The notes under the pieces are model-generated. The model was not told the DNA's origin. It searched no databases and saw only the letters and a list, made by a program, of their open reading frames with translations. 7,845 nucleotides of DNA, from NCBI GenBank assembly GCA_009704155.1, contig WLES01000034.1, forward strand, positions 1 to 7,845, given 5' to 3'. This document shows, in pieces, positions 1-7,115 of the stretch. The stretch comes from Actinomycetota bacterium. Its GTDB lineage: Bacteria; Actinomycetota; Actinomycetes; Actinomycetales; Microbacteriaceae. The stretch's first letter is position 1. The number at the start of each line of letters is the position of its first letter. The position numbers were made by a program, and so were the translations under genes.

Positions 1-860
1 GTGAGAGCGTCTTTCGTCACAAGAGTGTAAATCTGGGTTGTCGCAACCGACGAATGCCCAAGCAACTCCTGGACAACACGGATATCGGCGCCGCCTCGAA
101 GTAAATGCGTTGCACACGAGTGTCGAAGAGTGTGCGGCGAGATGACCGCCGTAATCCCAGCCCTTTCGGCTGCTGCGCGAAGAATGAGAAACGCGTTCTG
201 CCTCGAGAGCGGCTTACCCCGGGCTCCGAGGAAAAGGTGAGGAGAGCCATCGCCCTTCGCACTGAGCGCTGGCCTCCCTCTCACGAGATAGGCCTCGATA
301 GCGTCGCGCGCGAATGTTCCGAGCGGGACCACCCGCTGTTTATTGCCTTTACCCGTCAGGGTGATGACGTCGCGCATACCGTCAGGCCGAACGTCATCGA
401 CGGACAACACCGTCGCCTCACTCACGCGGGCACCGGTGGCATACAGAAGCTCAAGCAACGCCCTGTCGCGCAGCCCGACCGGCGTATCCGTTGGCGTCGA
501 TTCGATGAGGAGCGCGACGTCGTCGATTGTCAGCGCTTTGGGCAGTCGAAGGGTCCTGTTGGGCGAGAGAACAGACCCCGTTGGGTCGTTGACGGTGATG
601 CTTTCCGCAACGAGATAGCGATGAAATGATCGAATCGTCGAGAGAGCACGAGTGATGCTCGACGACCCGAGTCCTTCAGCTCGAAGTTTTGCGAGGTGAT
701 CGCTCACCTCAGATGAGGTCACGTCCCCGATGCTCCGAGACCCGAGTCGCGCCGACCACCGTTCAAGATCCCGCCTGTAAGCGGCAATGGTGTTGACGCT
801 CCGGCCTTTTTCGAGCGCCATGAAGCGGAGGAACTGCTCGACGAGGCGTGCGACCTCCAC
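1..860 (-). CDS. xerD: Tyrosine recombinase XerD (3' end cut by window edge)
   Basis: Site-specific tyrosine recombinase that, with XerC and FtsK in the known family, resolves chromosome dimers at dif. I translated 286 codons from the GTG at 858-860. The N-terminal SAM-like DNA-binding domain covers about residues 1-90 (SVNTIAAYRRDL near 21-32). The catalytic domain follows, with all expected residues visible: R145 in ATGARVSE, K171 in TGKGNKQR, H243 and R246 in HTLRH, H269 in LGHSS and the nucleophile Y278 in TQIYT. The reading frame is intact, and only the last 10-20 residues should lie beyond base 1. The start is 5 bases after the pyrG stop with no clear Shine-Dalgarno site, so reinitiation after pyrG is likely. 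An internal ATG (819-821) is a less likely start because it would remove conserved N-terminal residues. The position next to pyrG is the standard actinobacterial xerD locus, which argues for the chromosomal XerD rather than a phage or integron integrase. Confidence 0.95.
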   Translation of the reverse strand, partial: MEVARLVEQFLRFMALEKGRSVNTIAAYRRDLERWSARLGSRSIGDVTSSEVSDHLAKLRAEGLGSSSITRALSTIRSFHRYLVAESITVNDPTGSVLSPNRTLRLPKALTIDDVALLIESTPTDTPVGLRDRALLELLYATGARVSEATVLSVDDVRPDGMRDVITLTGKGNKQRVVPLGTFARDAIEAYLVRGRPALSAKGDGSPHLFLGARGKPLSRQNAFLILRAAAERAGITAVISPHTLRHSCATHLLRGGADIRVVQELLGHSSVATTQIYTLVTKDAL

Positions 861-865
861 GGAAC

Positions 866-2563
866 CTACTCGGCGTCGCTGTAATCGACAGCGAGTCGAT
901 CAGACACGTGGCGGGCGCGAGCGGCGGCAATCAGCCCAGCAAAAAGCGGGTGTGCAACGGTTGGTCGAGACTTCAGCTCGGGGTGGGCTTGAGTTGCGAT
1001 GTAGTACGGGTGCGTTTCACGCGGAAGTTCGACATACTCAACAAGGTTGCCGTCCGGGCTTGTCCCCGAGAAAGACAACCCCGCGGCGCCGATTTGGTCG
1101 CGGAAGGTGTTGTTCACCTCGTAGCGGTGGCGGTGTCGTTCGTGTGAGACGTTTGCTCCGTAAACGTCGGCGGCAAGCGATCCCTTGGCGAGGCGCGCCT
1201 CGTACAACCCAAGCCGCATGGTTCCGCCGAGTTGGCCTTCCGCAATGATGTCAACCTGCTCCGCCATGGTCGCGACGACCGGATATTGCGTGTCAGGGTC
1301 GAATTCGCTCGACGACGCTCCCGGCATGTTCGCCATGTTTCGCGCGTATTCAATCACCATGCACTGCATCCCAAGACAAATGCCGAGGGTGGGAATGCTG
1401 TTTTCGCGCGTGTATTTGAGGGCACCGAGCTTGCCTTCAATGCCGCGCACACCGAATCCGCCTGGGACGACAATCCCGTCGAGCGATCCGAGGTTTTCGG
1501 CCGCACCCTCTTCCGTTTCGCACGCGTCGGAGGGGATCCATTTGATCTTCACGGCCACATCGTTGGCGAATCCACCGGCCTTGAGCGCTTCCGTTACCGA
1601 AAGGTACGCATCGGGAAGGTCAATGTATTTTCCAACAAGGCCGATTTTCACCTCGCCCTGCGGGTTGTGAACTGTGTTGAGCAGGTCTGACCAGCCCGTC
1701 CAATCGACCTCATCGGCTTTGTCAAAGCGCAACTGGTCAACGATGTACTGGTCGAGTCCCTGCGAGTGGAGCATGCCTGGAATGTCATAAATGCTCGGCA
1801 CATCGACCGCGTTGACGACAGCATCCTCGTCAACGTCGCACATGAGAGCAATCTTTTTCTTGTTGCTCGCGGATACCGGACGGTCGGATCGAAGCACGAG
1901 CGCGTCTGGTTGAATACCGATTGAGCGAAGTGCGGCTACGGAGTGTTGGGTCGGTTTCGTCTTCTGCTCACCCGATGCGCCCATGAACGGAACGAGCGAA
2001 ACGTGGACGAAGAAGACATTCTTCCGACCGAGTTCGTGGCGAACCTGTCGGGCAGCTTCAATGAACGGTTGGCTTTCAATGTCGCCCACGGTTCCGCCAA
2101 TTTCAGTGATGATGACGTCGGGGGCTGGATCGAGCTCGGCCTGGAGGCGCATGCGACGCTTGATTTCATCGGTGATGTGCGGGATGACCTGAACGGTGTC
2201 GCCGAGGTATTCGCCGTTTCGTTCCCGCTCGATCACTCGCGAATAGATCTGCCCGGTCGTGACGTTTGCTGCTCTATCGAGGTTGATGTTGAGGAAACGC
2301 TCGTAGTGACCGATGTCGAGGTCGGTCTCTGCGCCGTCGTCCGTGACGAACACCTCGCCGTGCTGGAACGGGTTCATTGTGCCAGGGTCGACGTTGAGGT
2401 ACGGGTCGAGTTTCTGCATGACAACGCGCAGTCCGCGGCGCGTGAGCAAGTTGCCGAGAGAAGCTGCCGTGAGGCCCTTGCCGAGTGAGGAAACAACGCC
2501 ACCGGTCACGAAAATGTGCCGTGTTACGACCCCTCTGGAGTCAAAATCTGTATCCCTCACCAC
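866..2563 (-). CDS. pyrG: CTP synthase (glutamine-hydrolysing)
   Basis: Makes CTP from UTP, ATP and glutamine, the last step of de novo pyrimidine nucleotide synthesis, in the cytoplasm. The 565-residue product is full length for the family. The N-terminal amidoligase domain carries the P-loop-like [11 protein letters not shown] (about 21-31), followed by [20 protein letters not shown] and [16 protein letters not shown]. The C-terminal class I glutamine amidotransferase domain has GGFGVRG, the nucleophile Cys396 in LGICLGMQ, and the His527/Glu529 pair in QAHPELKS. The start is one of two adjacent GTG codons (2561-2563 or 2558-2560). The family core begins at [10 protein letters not shown], so either choice adds a short leader of about 12 residues, and there is no later start before the core. 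No Shine-Dalgarno site precedes it, but promoter-like bases sit just upstream (separate entry). M. tuberculosis has steA and mctB between recN and pyrG and a NUDIX gene after pyrG. Here pyrG directly follows recN and directly precedes xerD. Confidence 0.98.
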   Translation of the reverse strand: MVRDTDFDSRGVVTRHIFVTGGVVSSLGKGLTAASLGNLLTRRGLRVVMQKLDPYLNVDPGTMNPFQHGEVFVTDDGAETDLDIGHYERFLNINLDRAANVTTGQIYSRVIERERNGEYLGDTVQVIPHITDEIKRRMRLQAELDPAPDVIITEIGGTVGDIESQPFIEAARQVRHELGRKNVFFVHVSLVPFMGASGEQKTKPTQHSVAALRSIGIQPDALVLRSDRPVSASNKKKIALMCDVDEDAVVNAVDVPSIYDIPGMLHSQGLDQYIVDQLRFDKADEVDWTGWSDLLNTVHNPQGEVKIGLVGKYIDLPDAYLSVTEALKAGGFANDVAVKIKWIPSDACETEEGAAENLGSLDGIVVPGGFGVRGIEGKLGALKYTRENSIPTLGICLGMQCMVIEYARNMANMPGASSSEFDPDTQYPVVATMAEQVDIIAEGQLGGTMRLGLYEARLAKGSLAADVYGANVSHERHRHRYEVNNTFRDQIGAAGLSFSGTSPDGNLVEYVELPRETHPYYIATQAHPELKSRPTVAHPLFAGLIAAARARHVSDRLAVDYSDAE

Positions 2564-2571
2564 GGGGTTTA

Positions 2572-2601
2572 ACTCTATAGGGAGTGAGAGCGATTAGTGA
2601 A
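2572..2601 (-). promoter_or_regulatory. Possible leaderless promoter for pyrG-xerD
   Basis: In the 38-base recN-pyrG gap, the minus strand reads TTCACT (2601-2596), 18 bases, TAGAGT (2577-2572), 8 bases, then the pyrG GTG at 2563. The overlapping hexamer TATAGA (2579-2574) with a 16-base spacer is an alternative -10. TAGAGT fits the TANNNT form of actinobacterial -10 elements. Its distance to the GTG would put the transcript start at or a few bases before the first codon. Leaderless mRNAs are common in actinobacteria, and pyrG lacks a Shine-Dalgarno site here, which agrees. The -35 match is only partial. This is a reading by eye, not a scored prediction. Confidence 0.4.
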
Positions 2602-4293
2602 TTATTGTGCCGCGCCACGCGGAAGATTCGCTGAAACAACAAGTTCGCGCGCGTGGGCGCGGGCAGCTTCCGAATCTGTCCCCGAGAGCAACCGTGCCAT
2701 CTCGGAAATTCGCTCGTCACCGGTGAGCGCAACGATCGTGGATTCGGTAATCTCACCGCTCGTGTCTTTCGTGATTCGAAGGTGGTTGTCTGCGAACGCC
2801 GCTACCTGCGCAAGGTGGGTGACGACGATGACCTGGGCTGATTCAGCTAGTCTCGCGAGTCGTCGCCCAATTTCAATCGCGCTCGCACCGCCAACGCCGG
2901 CGTCGATTTCGTCGAACACGAGCGTGGGAACTGTGTCGACCCCGGCAATGACAACTTCGATCGCGAGCATCACACGAGAAAGCTCTCCGCCCGACGCCGT
3001 TTTCGTCACGGGCTTGGGCTCGCCACCCGGATGCGGCCGAAGCAAGAGCTCAATCACATCACGACCGTGAGAGGTGAAGTCGGGCGCGTCCGTCACGCGA
3101 ACGACAAACTCAGCTGTGGGCATCGCGAGTGCGTGGAGTTCGGCAGTCACGGCGTCGGACAGCGTCGACGCAGCGCGAGCGCGAGCAGCCGAGAGCGAAT
3201 CGGCTAGACGGCCGAGTTCAGCGAAGTCGTGGGCGACAACTGCAGTCAGTTCGTCGATTTCATCGGTGGTGCGGTCGAGCTCGAGAAGCCGATCGGACGC
3301 CGACGACCACAGGTCGATGACATCGTCGAGCGTCGGGCCGTAGGTTCGCACCAGCTGCGCGATTCGCGCGATTCGGTCGTGCACAGCCTCTGGGTCGTCA
3401 ATGTCTTCCTCAAGCCCGTTGGCGTAGAGCGAGACCGCCTGCGATGCCTCCTGGAGGACAATCGCCGCCTCGGACAAATTGGTGATGAGCGTCTCAACGC
3501 TCGGGTCGTGCGCGACCACTCGTTCAAGGGCTCGGCGTGCGTTCTCAACGAGCGACACCGCGTCAAACTCAGAATCTTCAGCCGCCAACGCCTCGTGGGC
3601 TTCGTGAGCAGCCCTGCGCAGGTCGTCACTGTTAGCCAGACGCTCTGCCACCGACTTGAGGTGGACGTCCTCCCCTGCCACCGGTGAAACCGCATCGATT
3701 TCCGAAACAGCCGTACGAAGTTCATCGGCTTCCGCTCGACGCGATGATTGGTCGCGCACGAGCTCTGCCAGTCGAGCGTTTGACGCCGTCCATCGCGCAT
3801 ACACCGTGCGGTAGTCGGAGAAAATGTCTTTGACCGCGTCGCCCGCGAAACGGTCGAGGGCTTCCCGCTGAGCCTGCGGTGACCGCAAGCGGAGTTGGTC
3901 GCTCTGGCCGTGGATGGCGACGAGCGATTCACCGATTTCACTCAGCGCACCGACGGGTGACGCTACTCCCCCGATGACAACCTTGGACCGGCCCTCTGAC
4001 GTAACCGATCGCGACACAATGAGTTCGCCGTCATCGACGATCCCACCGAGTTCGTCGACGCGATCCGTGACGGACTTATCGGTAATTCGCCACCTGCCGT
4101 CGACCTGTGCGCGGTCGGCGTGGTGCCGCACAACTCCGGAGTCTGCGCGTTCACCGAGCAAGAGACCGAGTGCCGATACGACCATCGTCTTTCCTGCGCC
4201 CGTCTCGCCGGTCACCGCAGTGAAGCCTGGTGTCAGCGTCAAGGTTGCTGATTTGATGACACCGAGGTCGCGAATTGAAATCTCATCGATCAT
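2602..4293 (-). CDS. recN: DNA repair protein RecN
   Basis: SMC-like ATPase that helps repair DNA double-strand breaks by holding DNA ends or sister chromatids together for RecA-dependent recombination. From the ATG at 4291-4293 the product is 563 residues, normal for RecN. The N-terminal ATPase half has Walker A GETGAGKT (29-36) and the Q-loop HGQSDQ (128-133). A long, charged, Ala/Glu/Arg-rich middle region is the expected coiled coil. The C-terminal half has the ABC signature SGGELSR (about 434-440), Walker B LVFDEIDAGVGG (about 458-469) and the H-loop VVTH. An upstream start would add six residues (MARELL), but the chosen ATG matches the family N-terminus (MIDEISIRDLGVI). It is preceded by GGGAG and overlaps the nadK stop as ATGA, implying translational coupling. 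RecN is SOS-induced in many bacteria, but I saw no LexA-type site next to the start. Confidence 0.97.
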   Translation of the reverse strand: MIDEISIRDLGVIKSATLTLTPGFTAVTGETGAGKTMVVSALGLLLGERADSGVVRHHADRAQVDGRWRITDKSVTDRVDELGGIVDDGELIVSRSVTSEGRSKVVIGGVASPVGALSEIGESLVAIHGQSDQLRLRSPQAQREALDRFAGDAVKDIFSDYRTVYARWTASNARLAELVRDQSSRRAEADELRTAVSEIDAVSPVAGEDVHLKSVAERLANSDDLRRAAHEAHEALAAEDSEFDAVSLVENARRALERVVAHDPSVETLITNLSEAAIVLQEASQAVSLYANGLEEDIDDPEAVHDRIARIAQLVRTYGPTLDDVIDLWSSASDRLLELDRTTDEIDELTAVVAHDFAELGRLADSLSAARARAASTLSDAVTAELHALAMPTAEFVVRVTDAPDFTSHGRDVIELLLRPHPGGEPKPVTKTASGGELSRVMLAIEVVIAGVDTVPTLVFDEIDAGVGGASAIEIGRRLARLAESAQVIVVTHLAQVAAFADNHLRITKDTSGEITESTIVALTGDERISEMARLLSGTDSEAARAHARELVVSANLPRGAAQ

Positions 4294-5186
4294 GAGGAGC
4301 TCCCGCGCCACCCTTCGGTGGGGAGAGAAAACTTCTTGACGAGACGTTCAGCAAACGGCCCCGTGTGTGTTCGCGCGAGGCGAACAGGCGTGTCGGAGCG
4401 CTTGACGACGATTCGCGAGCCGGGCAGCAGGTCGTAGGTGCGGCGGCCGTCACACCAGAGAACACCGGATGCGCCGGTGCGGTCAAGCACGTCAACGGTC
4501 AGGGTTGAGGTTGGGCTTGTCACGAGTGGACGCGAGAACAACGCGTGCGCTGAGAGCGGCACGAGGATGAGTGCTTCGACCGTTGGCCACACGACAGGGC
4601 CACCGGCCGAGAACGAATACGCTGTCGATCCGGTCGGGGTTGCCATGAGGACACCGTCGCAACCGAACGTCGAAATTGGTCGATCATCAACAGCGATGAC
4701 GACCTCAATCATTCGCTCGTGCGATGATTTCTCGACGCTTGCTTCATTGAGGGCCCACGTTTCGTGAACCGACGTGCCGTTAACTTCCACCGAGACGTCG
4801 AGAGCCAACCGCTCATCGATGACGTAATCCTTGGCGAGAGCGCGGTGAACAACCGACTCGAGTTCTTCCGCCTCCAGTTCAGCGAGGAACCCGACGTGTC
4901 CCATGTTCACGCCGAGAATCGGGGCGGCATGCCCGCGGACGAGCTCAGCTGCTTTGAGGATTGTGCCGTCTCCACCGAGACAAATAACAAGTTCGATGTC
5001 CTCGACGGCGAAGTCCCGACCGAGCACCGACACTGCGGTGTCGTCGTGTGCCGAAATCTCCGCGTACTGCGAATCAAGTACGACGGCGGCTGCCCCTCCG
5101 GCGATGAGTTCACGGCAGGCAAGCGCGGCTGCGGCGATCGACTCCGGCCGGCCGGAGTGCGCCATGACAAGAAATGATCGGGTCAC
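4290..5186 (-). CDS. nadK: NAD kinase
   Basis: Phosphorylates NAD to NADP (ATP or polyphosphate as donor in this family) and so sets the NADP(H) pool. The 298-residue protein has the diagnostic motifs in order: GGDGT (71-75) with the catalytic-loop aspartate, GVNMGHVGFL (92-101), the NE pair of ALNEAS (145-150) that contacts the adenine-ribose region, and the Gly-rich stretch from GVLMATPTGSTAY (178-190) to SAGGPVV (193-199). A C-terminal LWCDGRR segment is also typical. The GTG start (5184-5186) is backed by a strong GGGAGGAG six bases upstream and lies 3 bases after the tlyA stop. The 3' end overlaps recN by 4 bases. The tlyA-nadK-recN order is shared with M. tuberculosis (Rv1694-Rv1696). 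No missing motif or frameshift was seen. Confidence 0.97.
   Translation of the reverse strand: MTRSFLVMAHSGRPESIAAAALACRELIAGGAAAVVLDSQYAEISAHDDTAVSVLGRDFAVEDIELVICLGGDGTILKAAELVRGHAAPILGVNMGHVGFLAELEAEELESVVHRALAKDYVIDERLALDVSVEVNGTSVHETWALNEASVEKSSHERMIEVVIAVDDRPISTFGCDGVLMATPTGSTAYSFSAGGPVVWPTVEALILVPLSAHALFSRPLVTSPTSTLTVDVLDRTGASGVLWCDGRRTYDLLPGSRIVVKRSDTPVRLARTHTGPFAERLVKKFSLPTEGWRGSSS
4300..4304 (-). promoter_or_regulatory. Ribosome binding site supporting the recN start
   Basis: The minus strand shows GGGAG, six bases, then ATG (4293). This spacing supports the start that overlaps the nadK stop over the start 18 bases further upstream. The site lies inside the last codons of nadK. Confidence 0.65.
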
Positions 5187-5189
5187 GAA

Positions 5190-6020
5190 TCACTCCTCCC
5201 ACATCGTTGCAAGCTGCTGTTCCCATTCTCCAACATTCGCGGCGTTCGCGGGGTCTCCGTACACAATCACTTCACGATTGCCGTGTTCACCATCAACGGC
5301 TGACTCGGCCACACCAGAGATGACGAGTCCAGTCGCTTCGATGGCTCTGCACACGTCGAGTGCAGCGGTTCTGCGCAGTGACAGGTCGCGCACGATTCCG
5401 TCAACGAGGTTTCCTTTGCCCACCTCGAACTGGGGCTTGACGAGAAACACGAAGCGAAATCCTGTGCCCAACAGAGCGACGAGTGACGGCACGATGAGCG
5501 TTAATGAGATGAAACTGACGTCAACGACGACATCGTCGATGCGATCGACATCCCACGCCGCGAATTCCTCGCCCGTGAGCGACCGAGCATTAACGCCCTC
5601 ACGCACGACGACTCGATGGTCACCACGAATTCGCGGGTGCAACTGGCCGTGGCCAACATCGAGTGCGATTACTCGTGAGGCACCACGTGCCAGCGCCACT
5701 TCAGTGAAGCCTCCCGTCGATGCACCGATGTCCAGCACGATTCGCCCGCGGTAATTGATGTCGAAGCGTTCGCACGCAGCGAGGAGCTTTTCTGCTGAAC
5801 GGGCAACCCAGCGCTTGAGCGACCGCACCTCGATGTCCGATGAAACGGAAACCTTGTGTCCAGGCCGCGAAATGATTCGCCCGTTAACTTGAACATCGCC
5901 AGCGTCAATCATTCTGCTTGCGCGCGTTCTGGTCTCCGCCAGCCCTCGCACGACCAATTCAGTGTCGAGGCGGCGCGTCTCCCGCTCGGTCGACTCCGCT
6001 GATTCAGCGCTGGTCGTCAA
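5190..6020 (-). CDS. tlyA: TlyA-type rRNA 2'-O-methyltransferase
   Basis: Predicted SAM-dependent methyltransferase that 2'-O-methylates cytidines in 16S and/or 23S rRNA. In mycobacteria loss of TlyA gives capreomycin resistance. An N-terminal S4 RNA-binding domain (about 16-66: RRLDTELVVRGLAETRTRAS, then AGDVQVNGR) is joined by a KRWV linker, similar to the RxWV linker of the family, to an FtsJ-like domain with the SAM loop LDIGASTGGF (96-105). The family K-D-K-E tetrad appears as K78 (SAEKLL), D167 (VVVDVSF), K195 (FLVKPQFE) and E250 (NREVIVY). The start is uncertain. No ATG is in frame. TTG at 6018-6020 gives 276 residues and a 17-base overlap with the small upstream gene. GTG at 6063-6065 gives 291 residues, has GGAG four bases upstream, but overlaps that gene by 62 bases. 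I chose the TTG because the S4 domain begins soon after it. The stop is 3 bases before nadK. Confidence 0.93.
   Translation of the reverse strand: MTTSAESAESTERETRRLDTELVVRGLAETRTRASRMIDAGDVQVNGRIISRPGHKVSVSSDIEVRSLKRWVARSAEKLLAACERFDINYRGRIVLDIGASTGGFTEVALARGASRVIALDVGHGQLHPRIRGDHRVVVREGVNARSLTGEEFAAWDVDRIDDVVVDVSFISLTLIVPSLVALLGTGFRFVFLVKPQFEVGKGNLVDGIVRDLSLRRTAALDVCRAIEATGLVISGVAESAVDGEHGNREVIVYGDPANAANVGEWEQQLATMWEE
5193..5200 (-). promoter_or_regulatory. Ribosome binding site of nadK
   Basis: The minus strand reads GGGAGGAG, a near-perfect anti-16S match, then 6 bases and the GTG start of nadK. It overlaps the last codons of tlyA (Trp-Glu-Glu-stop). It is the strongest Shine-Dalgarno sequence I saw in the window and fixes the GTG at 5186 as the start. 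Confidence 0.8.
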
Positions 6021-6126
6021 GCTTTTCGCGCAATTCGCGTTCGAGAACGGCGAACGCGGCAGCACGCTGCTCCAGCGGGAGTTCGTTGATCTGCTCCACC
6101 GTCATGGCTTCCCGTTCGCTTTCCAT
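6004..6126 (-). CDS. Small 40-residue protein between the phosphatase gene and tlyA
   Basis: An open frame of 40 codons from ATG 6124-6126 to TGA 6004-6006, starting 2 bases after the phosphatase stop. The product is very polar and probably all helical: an acidic N-terminus (MESEREAM), a core with EQINELPLEQRAAAFAVLER, and a charged end (ELREKLDDQR). There is no signal peptide, membrane segment or cysteine. M. tuberculosis has a similarly tiny gene, Rv1693, at this point between Rv1692 and tlyA, so a conserved small protein is likely. I cannot assign a function. Without this gene the phosphatase-tlyA gap would be over 100 bases in an otherwise gapless cluster. The Shine-Dalgarno site is weak for this ATG. 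The second ATG (6103-6105), with GGGA just upstream, would give 33 residues. Confidence 0.72.
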   Translation of the reverse strand: MESEREAMTVEQINELPLEQRAAAFAVLERELREKLDDQR

Positions 6127-6128
6127 AC

Positions 6129-7115
6129 TCACGAATATATCGCGGGGTCAACATCGAGCCCGTAAATCCGAAGGCCAGAACGGTAAATAGCTGTCGCACC
6201 GGCGCGAAGCAGGTCGATGGATGACGAACCGCGCTTCTTCATGCGCACAACGTTGCCCGACATCGTGACAACGGACTTCCGAACTGTCACAGTCGTCACA
6301 CCGTTTTTCTCAACAACGACTGCTTCCGGGTAGGGCTGGGAGAGTTCCCGCAAGTCACTGAGAATATAGGTCGGTTGGTGGTCCTCGCTGGCGGCGAGCA
6401 CTTGCTTTGGCCCGTCGATGCCAGTCAAGACGAGCGCGCTTCGCATTCCAGCGCGATTTGCACCGAGAATGTCGGTGTCAAGGCGGTCGCCAATGACGAG
6501 CGCGTTGCTCGCATCAAACCGCTCTGCAGCGTAGTCAAAGATTGCCTTCTCTGGCTTGCCGGCGAACACGGGCAAACGGCCGACCGCTAAATGCACCGCG
6601 GAAACAAGCGTGCCATTACCTGGCGCAACCCCGCGTGCAACGGGGATTGTCCAGTCGGTGTTCGTTGCAACCCAGGGAATCCCTCGGTGCAGGGCGAACG
6701 ACGCTTCGGCAAGGTGAACCCACCCAACGGTCGGCGCGAATCCTTGGATAACAGCCGCTGGTTCGTCATCAGCCGAGTCCGTGACAACAAAACCTGCGTT
6801 CACAACTTCAGAGATGAGTCCTTCCCCTCCGATCACGAGGATGGTCGACCCCGGGTCGACGAGAGTTGCCAAGATTTTTACCGCTGCCTGGGGGCTCGAG
6901 ACGATGTCGTCCGCCGTCACCGTTAGCCCAAGTTTGTTGAGGTGTTCAGCTATTGCAGTCGGTGTTCGTGACGCGTTGTTCGTGATGTACGCCAGCCGAA
7001 CGAGCTTCGCAGCGGCGTTGAGTGATTCAACGGCGAACGGCACGGCATTGTCGCCGGTGTAAATCACACCGTCGAGGTCAGCGAACAGAACATCTGTGCC
7101 GTCAAGTGGGGTCAC
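6129..7115 (-). CDS. HAD-IIA family phosphatase (NagD / glycerol-3-phosphate phosphatase-like)
   Basis: Haloacid dehalogenase-type phosphatase of subclass IIA. The 328-residue protein shows all four HAD motifs: ADLDGVIYTG (12-21) with nucleophile D13 and acid-base D15, ITNNAS (44-49) with T45, the lysine K187 in GKPEKAIF, and GDRLDTDILGA (209-219) holding Mg. The region between motifs II and III is the C2 cap typical of NagD and 4-nitrophenyl-phosphatase relatives. Its position before a tiny gene and tlyA matches M. tuberculosis Rv1692, reported as a D-glycerol-3-phosphate phosphatase. By analogy it may act in phosphoglycerol or phospholipid recycling, but the substrate cannot be read from sequence. 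Residues from about 264 to 328 extend beyond the HAD core as a basic, Val-rich tail (separate finding). The GTG start overlaps the upstream stop as GTGA and has GGAGGA nine bases before it. No signal peptide, so cytoplasmic. Confidence 0.93.
   Translation of the reverse strand: MTPLDGTDVLFADLDGVIYTGDNAVPFAVESLNAAAKLVRLAYITNNASRTPTAIAEHLNKLGLTVTADDIVSSPQAAVKILATLVDPGSTILVIGGEGLISEVVNAGFVVTDSADDEPAAVIQGFAPTVGWVHLAEASFALHRGIPWVATNTDWTIPVARGVAPGNGTLVSAVHLAVGRLPVFAGKPEKAIFDYAAERFDASNALVIGDRLDTDILGANRAGMRSALVLTGIDGPKQVLAASEDHQPTYILSDLRELSQPYPEAVVVEKNGVTTVTVRKSVVTMSGNVVRMKKRGSSSIDLLRAGATAIYRSGLRIYGLDVDPAIYS

Noticed and set aside
105..629. Plus-strand open frame of 174 codons opposite xerD.
   Set aside because: The minus strand encodes an intact XerD with all catalytic residues, and the plus-strand product is an Arg-rich shadow.
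1..860. Tyrosine recombinase as the integrase of a mobile element.
   Set aside because: It sits in the conserved pyrG-xerD arrangement, looks like a typical chromosomal XerD, and has no att-like repeats, tRNA or phage genes beside it.
1943..2488. Plus-strand open frame of 181 codons within pyrG.
   Set aside because: It is the antisense shadow of the conserved amidoligase domain, with no own ribosome site or family resemblance.
2549..2590. Possible hairpin between TCCC and GGGA around the pyrG start, considered as a recN terminator or a pyrG attenuator.
   Set aside because: Only about four bases pair, there is no T-run, and the arms are not otherwise complementary. Nor does the start region show the GGG-initiating transcript pattern known for Firmicute pyrG attenuation.
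4368..4386. Perfect 7-base inverted repeat TGTTCGC-GCGAG-GCGAACA about 80 bases upstream of recN, considered as a LexA/SOS operator.
   Set aside because: Gram-positive LexA sites have GAAC before GTTC, and this one has the halves in the opposite order. It lies inside nadK codons (VRLART region) that are normal for that protein, so chance in a GC-rich gene is the simpler reading.
4903..5754. Long plus-strand open frame of 283 codons opposite nadK and tlyA.
   Set aside because: The product is Ser/Thr/Pro/Arg-rich without recognisable motifs, as expected from the antisense of high-GC genes. Both minus-strand genes here are well supported by motifs.
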